A stretch of 64,000 bases of DNA from LMUY01 sp964244585 (GTDB lineage: Bacteria; Pseudomonadota; Alphaproteobacteria; Acetobacterales; Acetobacteraceae). Shown piece by piece: positions 60,978 to 64,000 of the stretch. Every line of letters starts with the position of its first letter. Position 1 is the stretch's first letter. Where the stretch lies: positions 1 through 64,000 of the forward strand of contig CAXTJM010000004.1 of assembly GCA_964244585.1 (NCBI GenBank), in the 5' to 3' direction. Position numbers and translations under genes: made by a program. The notes under the pieces were generated by a model that was not told the origin of the DNA, made no database searches, and saw nothing but the letters and a program-made list of their open reading frames with translations.

Positions 60978-62108
60978 ATGATCAAGCTGGGCGCGCTTGC
61001 CGGGGTGGCACTCACCGCAACCATCGTGATCCCGGTCGCGGCGCAGCAGGGACCGGCTGCCGTCCCGGTCAGCACCTCCGTCGCCAAGCGGCAGGACGTG
61101 CCGATCTTCACGCGCGGCATCGGCACCGTCCAGGCGTTGCAATCCGTGTTGGTCCGGGCCCGTGTGGATGGAACGGTCGAGCAGGTCGCGTTCACGGAGG
61201 GGCAGGACGTGAAGCCGGGAGAGCTGCTGGCGATCATCGACCCCCGGCCCTACCAGGCATCCTACGACCAGGCCGTCGCGAAGAAGACGGCCGACATGGC
61301 GCAGCTCGGCAATGCCAGGCGGGATCTGGCGCGGTACTCGGACCTCGCCCGCAGCGAATTCGCCTCCCGCCAGAGCGTGGACACGCAGCAGGCGTCCGTG
61401 TCGCAGACCGCTGCGACCACCCAGGGTGACGACGCGGCCATCGCGATGGCCAAGCTCAACCTGGATTTCACGCGGATCGTGTCGCCGATTGAGGGCCGCG
61501 TCGGGCTGCGGCTGGTCGATCCCGGCAACCTGGTGCATGCCAACGATGCCACGGGGATCGTCACCGTCAACCAGATCCATCCGATCTCGATGGTGTTCAC
61601 GCTGCCGCAGGACGTCTTCCCGGCGGTGCAGGACGCCGTGCATGGCTCGAAGGACCCGCTGAAGGTCGTCGCATACAGTTCCAACGACCAGCAGCAGCTC
61701 GGCGACGGCATCCTGCTGACGACCGACAATTCGATCGATACCACGACCGGAACCATCAAGCTCAAGGCGCAGTTCGCCAACCAGGACGACCGGCTGTGGC
61801 CGGGCGAGTTCGTGAACGCCCACCTCCAGCTCACCGTCGCGCGCGGCGCCGTTACGGTGCCGTCGAGCGCCGTGCAGCGGGGCGTCAACGGACTGTACGT
61901 CTACGTGGTCAAGCCCGGGAACGTGGCGGCCCTCGTTCCGGTCGAGACCGGCCAGGACGATGGCAGCGTGACGATCGTGACGAAGGGACTGAACGGGACC
62001 GAGACGGTGGTGGTCGGCGGACAGTCCAGGCTGACGGATGGCACGAAAGTTGCTCTCAACGATCCGGCAGGCAACACCCCGGCGTCCCCGGCAAAAGCAG
62101 GCGGCTGA
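60978..62108 (+). CDS. RND efflux periplasmic adaptor (MdtA-like)
   Basis: A 376-residue membrane fusion protein with a signal peptide ending near PVAAQQ. The motifs are VRARVDGTVEQVAFTEGQDVK for the lipoyl half, a short coiled hairpin, and LNLDFTRIVSPIEGRVGLRLV for the return strand. The GAGG site lies 5 bp before the ATG. It links the RND pump encoded 8 bp downstream to an outer-membrane channel that may lie beyond the window. MdtA-type adaptors serve MdtBC-like pumps, which fits the next gene. Confidence 0.9.
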   Translation: MIKLGALAGVALTATIVIPVAAQQGPAAVPVSTSVAKRQDVPIFTRGIGTVQALQSVLVRARVDGTVEQVAFTEGQDVKPGELLAIIDPRPYQASYDQAVAKKTADMAQLGNARRDLARYSDLARSEFASRQSVDTQQASVSQTAATTQGDDAAIAMAKLNLDFTRIVSPIEGRVGLRLVDPGNLVHANDATGIVTVNQIHPISMVFTLPQDVFPAVQDAVHGSKDPLKVVAYSSNDQQQLGDGILLTTDNSIDTTTGTIKLKAQFANQDDRLWPGEFVNAHLQLTVARGAVTVPSSAVQRGVNGLYVYVVKPGNVAALVPVETGQDDGSVTIVTKGLNGTETVVVGGQSRLTDGTKVALNDPAGNTPASPAKAGG

Positions 62109-62116
62109 CCCCAACC

Positions 62117-64000
62117 ATGAGCATTTCCTCACCGTTCATCCGGCGGCCGATCGCAACCTCCCTGCTGATGGCGGCGGTGTTGCTGGTCGGCATAGCGGCC
62201 TACCCGCTGCTTCCGGTGGCGCCATTGCCGCGCGTGGACTTCCCGACCATTGCGGTGTCCGGGACGTTGCCGGGCGCCAGCCCCGAGACCATGGCCTCGA
62301 CCGTCGCGCAGCCGCTGGAACGACAGTTCTCGCAAATCTCCGGCGTGTCGCAGCTCACCTCGGTGAGCGTCCAGGGCAACACGCAGGTGACCGTCCAGTT
62401 CGACCTGGACCGGAACATCGACGCCGCGGCGGGCGACATCCAGGCGGCCATCAACGCCGCGGGCGGCCAATTGCCGAAGAACCTGCCCAGCCCGCCCACC
62501 TACCGCAAGGTCAACCCGGCCGACAGCCCGATCCTGATCCTGGCAGTGCAATCCGACACGCTGCCGCTGATCGAGGTGGATGACTGGGCGGACAACATCC
62601 TCAGCCAGCAGATCTCGCAGATTTCCGGCGTGTCCCAGGTGTCGATCGGCGGCGAGCAGAAGCGGGCGGTGCGGGTGCAGGTGGACCCGGCACGGCTGGC
62701 AGCCATGGGGCTGACGCTGGAAGACATCCGGCAGACGCTGACCAACGTGACGGTGGACACCGCCAAGGGCAGCATCGATGGCTCGCGCCAGTCATTCGCG
62801 ATCTACGACAACGACCAACTCACCCAGGCGGCTCAATACGAGAACGTCATCCTGGCCTACCGCAACGGCGCGCCGGTGCGGGTCAAGGATATCGGCATCG
62901 CGGTGGATGGACCGGAGAACGCGAAATTGGCGGGGTGGCAGAATGGCCGCCGCGGCATCCAGTTGCTGATCTTCAAGCAGCCCGGCGCCAACGTCATCGA
63001 TACCGTCAACAAGATCCGTGAAGAGCTGCCGCGGCTGCAAGCCGCCATTCCGCCCTCGATCCATGTGGACACGGTGATCGACCGGACCCTGACCATCCAG
63101 GCCTCGGTCAAGGACGTGCAATTCACCCTGCTCCTGTCGATCGCCCTGGTGGTGATGGTCATCTTCCTATTCCTGCGCAATTTCTGGGCCACGGTGATCC
63201 CGAGCGTCACCGTGCCGCTGGCGCTGGTCGGCACGTTCGCGGTCATGTTCCTGCTCGGCTACAGCCTGGACAACCTCTCGTTGATGGCGCTGACCATCGC
63301 CGTCGGTTTCGTGGTCGACGACGCGATCGTCATGTTGGAGAACATCTACCGCTACGTCGAAGAGGGCATGAATCCGATGGACGCCGCGCTGCGTGGCGCC
63401 GGGGAGATCGGTTTCACCATCATCTCCATCAGCGTGTCGCTGATCGCCGTCTTCATCCCGTTGCTGCTGATGGGGGGGATCGTCGGACGGCTGTTCCGCG
63501 AGTTCGCGATGACGGTAAGCATCGCGGTCGTGGTCTCCGGCTTCATCTCGTTGACGTTGACGCCGATGATGTGCTCCCGCTTCCTCAAGCATCATAGCGG
63601 CGAACACGGCCGGCTTTACCGCGTCGTCGAGGCCATGTTCGACGCGCTGATCGGCGGGTATCGCCGCACCTTGGACATCGTGCTGCGCTTCCGGTTCATC
63701 ACGCTGATGGTGTTCTTCTGCACATTGGGCATCACCGGCTACCTGTACGTGGAGATACCGAAGGGGTTCTTCCCGCAGCAGGATACCGGCGTGATCATCG
63801 GCATCACCGAGGGTGCGCAGGACATCTCCTTCGAGGAAATGGCGCGCCGACAGCAGGCCTTGGGCGACATCGTCGGCGCAGATCCCGATGTGGAAGCCTA
63901 TTCGTCCTCGATCGGCGCCGGACTCGGCGGGCAGACAGGCAATAATGGCCGGCTCTACATAGCGCTGAAGCCGTTCGACCAGCGCACCGCGACCGCGCAG
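62117..64000 (+). CDS. RND multidrug efflux permease, N-terminal part (MdtB/MdtC-like)
   Basis: The first 628 residues of an inner-membrane proton/drug antiporter; the window ends inside it (full proteins have about 1030-1050 residues). Visible are FIRRPIATSLLMAAVLLVG at the N-terminus, the porter domain PLPRVDFPTIAVSGTLPGA, and helix 4 with the proton-relay aspartates in VGFVVDDAIVMLENIYRY. The large periplasmic part begins again after IPKGFFPQQDTG. It is coupled to the adaptor gene and belongs to the MdtABC-like group by sequence style. Confidence 0.93.
   Translation, partial: MSISSPFIRRPIATSLLMAAVLLVGIAAYPLLPVAPLPRVDFPTIAVSGTLPGASPETMASTVAQPLERQFSQISGVSQLTSVSVQGNTQVTVQFDLDRNIDAAAGDIQAAINAAGGQLPKNLPSPPTYRKVNPADSPILILAVQSDTLPLIEVDDWADNILSQQISQISGVSQVSIGGEQKRAVRVQVDPARLAAMGLTLEDIRQTLTNVTVDTAKGSIDGSRQSFAIYDNDQLTQAAQYENVILAYRNGAPVRVKDIGIAVDGPENAKLAGWQNGRRGIQLLIFKQPGANVIDTVNKIREELPRLQAAIPPSIHVDTVIDRTLTIQASVKDVQFTLLLSIALVVMVIFLFLRNFWATVIPSVTVPLALVGTFAVMFLLGYSLDNLSLMALTIAVGFVVDDAIVMLENIYRYVEEGMNPMDAALRGAGEIGFTIISISVSLIAVFIPLLLMGGIVGRLFREFAMTVSIAVVVSGFISLTLTPMMCSRFLKHHSGEHGRLYRVVEAMFDALIGGYRRTLDIVLRFRFITLMVFFCTLGITGYLYVEIPKGFFPQQDTGVIIGITEGAQDISFEEMARRQQALGDIVGADPDVEAYSSSIGAGLGGQTGNNGRLYIALKPFDQRTATAQ

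Overview
The window is GC-rich, densely coded DNA from a free-living alphaproteobacterium. Acetobacteraceae or a related Rhodospirillales lineage is my best guess. The support is a GTTC-N7-GTTC SOS box before an imuA-imuB-dnaE2 cassette, a complete SUF operon (sufBCDSUT plus sufA) behind an Rrf2 regulator, an alphaproteobacterial cobC/cobD pair, several peptide/opine ABC systems, and palindromic intergenic repeats. No rRNA or CRISPR was seen; there is one tRNA (Val, anticodon GAC).

Layout. 1-2161: end of a first peptide-type ABC transporter operon. 2205-6077: a chemoreceptor, a cytochrome b561 and a hydroxyacid dehydrogenase. 6815-15190: a leftward eight-gene operon (SDR, FAD amine/amino-acid oxidase, DppD, binding protein, DppB, DppC, DppF, second FAD oxidase), which looks like import and oxidation of a peptide- or opine-like amine. 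15187-17248: an IS630 remnant, an SMP-30 lactonase and an exported SnoaL-like protein. 17362-21069: an IS1-family element of 3.7 kb with perfect 20-bp terminal repeats and 8-bp target duplications. It carries five passenger genes, including an Xre/ImmA-IrrE protein paired with an unknown protein, and it sits in a decayed acyl-CoA dehydrogenase gene. 21322-29338: Nudix hydrolase, antiporter remnant, SUF operon. 29455-35031: small hypotheticals, copZ/copA copper export with a mirror-symmetric divergent promoter, and a hexapeptide acyltransferase. 35170-40680: MarR-EmrA-EmrB efflux, an FNT channel and a glycosyltransferase. 40858-47146: SOS mutasome cassette with an AbrB/PIN toxin-antitoxin pair lodged between imuB and dnaE2. 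47240-55065: FUSC protein, cobC/cobD, a Tat-type amine oxidase with its own cytochrome c, and two sugar-nucleotide epimerases. 55222-64000: cysteine synthase, an AhpD-like protein, an M20 peptidase whose end overlaps tRNA-Val, an N-formylglutamate amidohydrolase-like protein, a lytic transglycosylase and a RND efflux pump that runs off the window.

A recurring theme is gene decay. Remnants of an SDR, a LysR regulator, an IS630 transposase, an acyl-CoA dehydrogenase, a NhaP-type antiporter, a carboxymuconolactone decarboxylase and possibly CueR lie between intact genes. The strongest candidates for something undescribed are the cargo-carrying IS1-family element with its putative toxin/antitoxin or defence pair, and the toxin-antitoxin module embedded in the DNA-damage-inducible mutasome operon. 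All family names come from reading motifs and from memory of the families; no database search was run.
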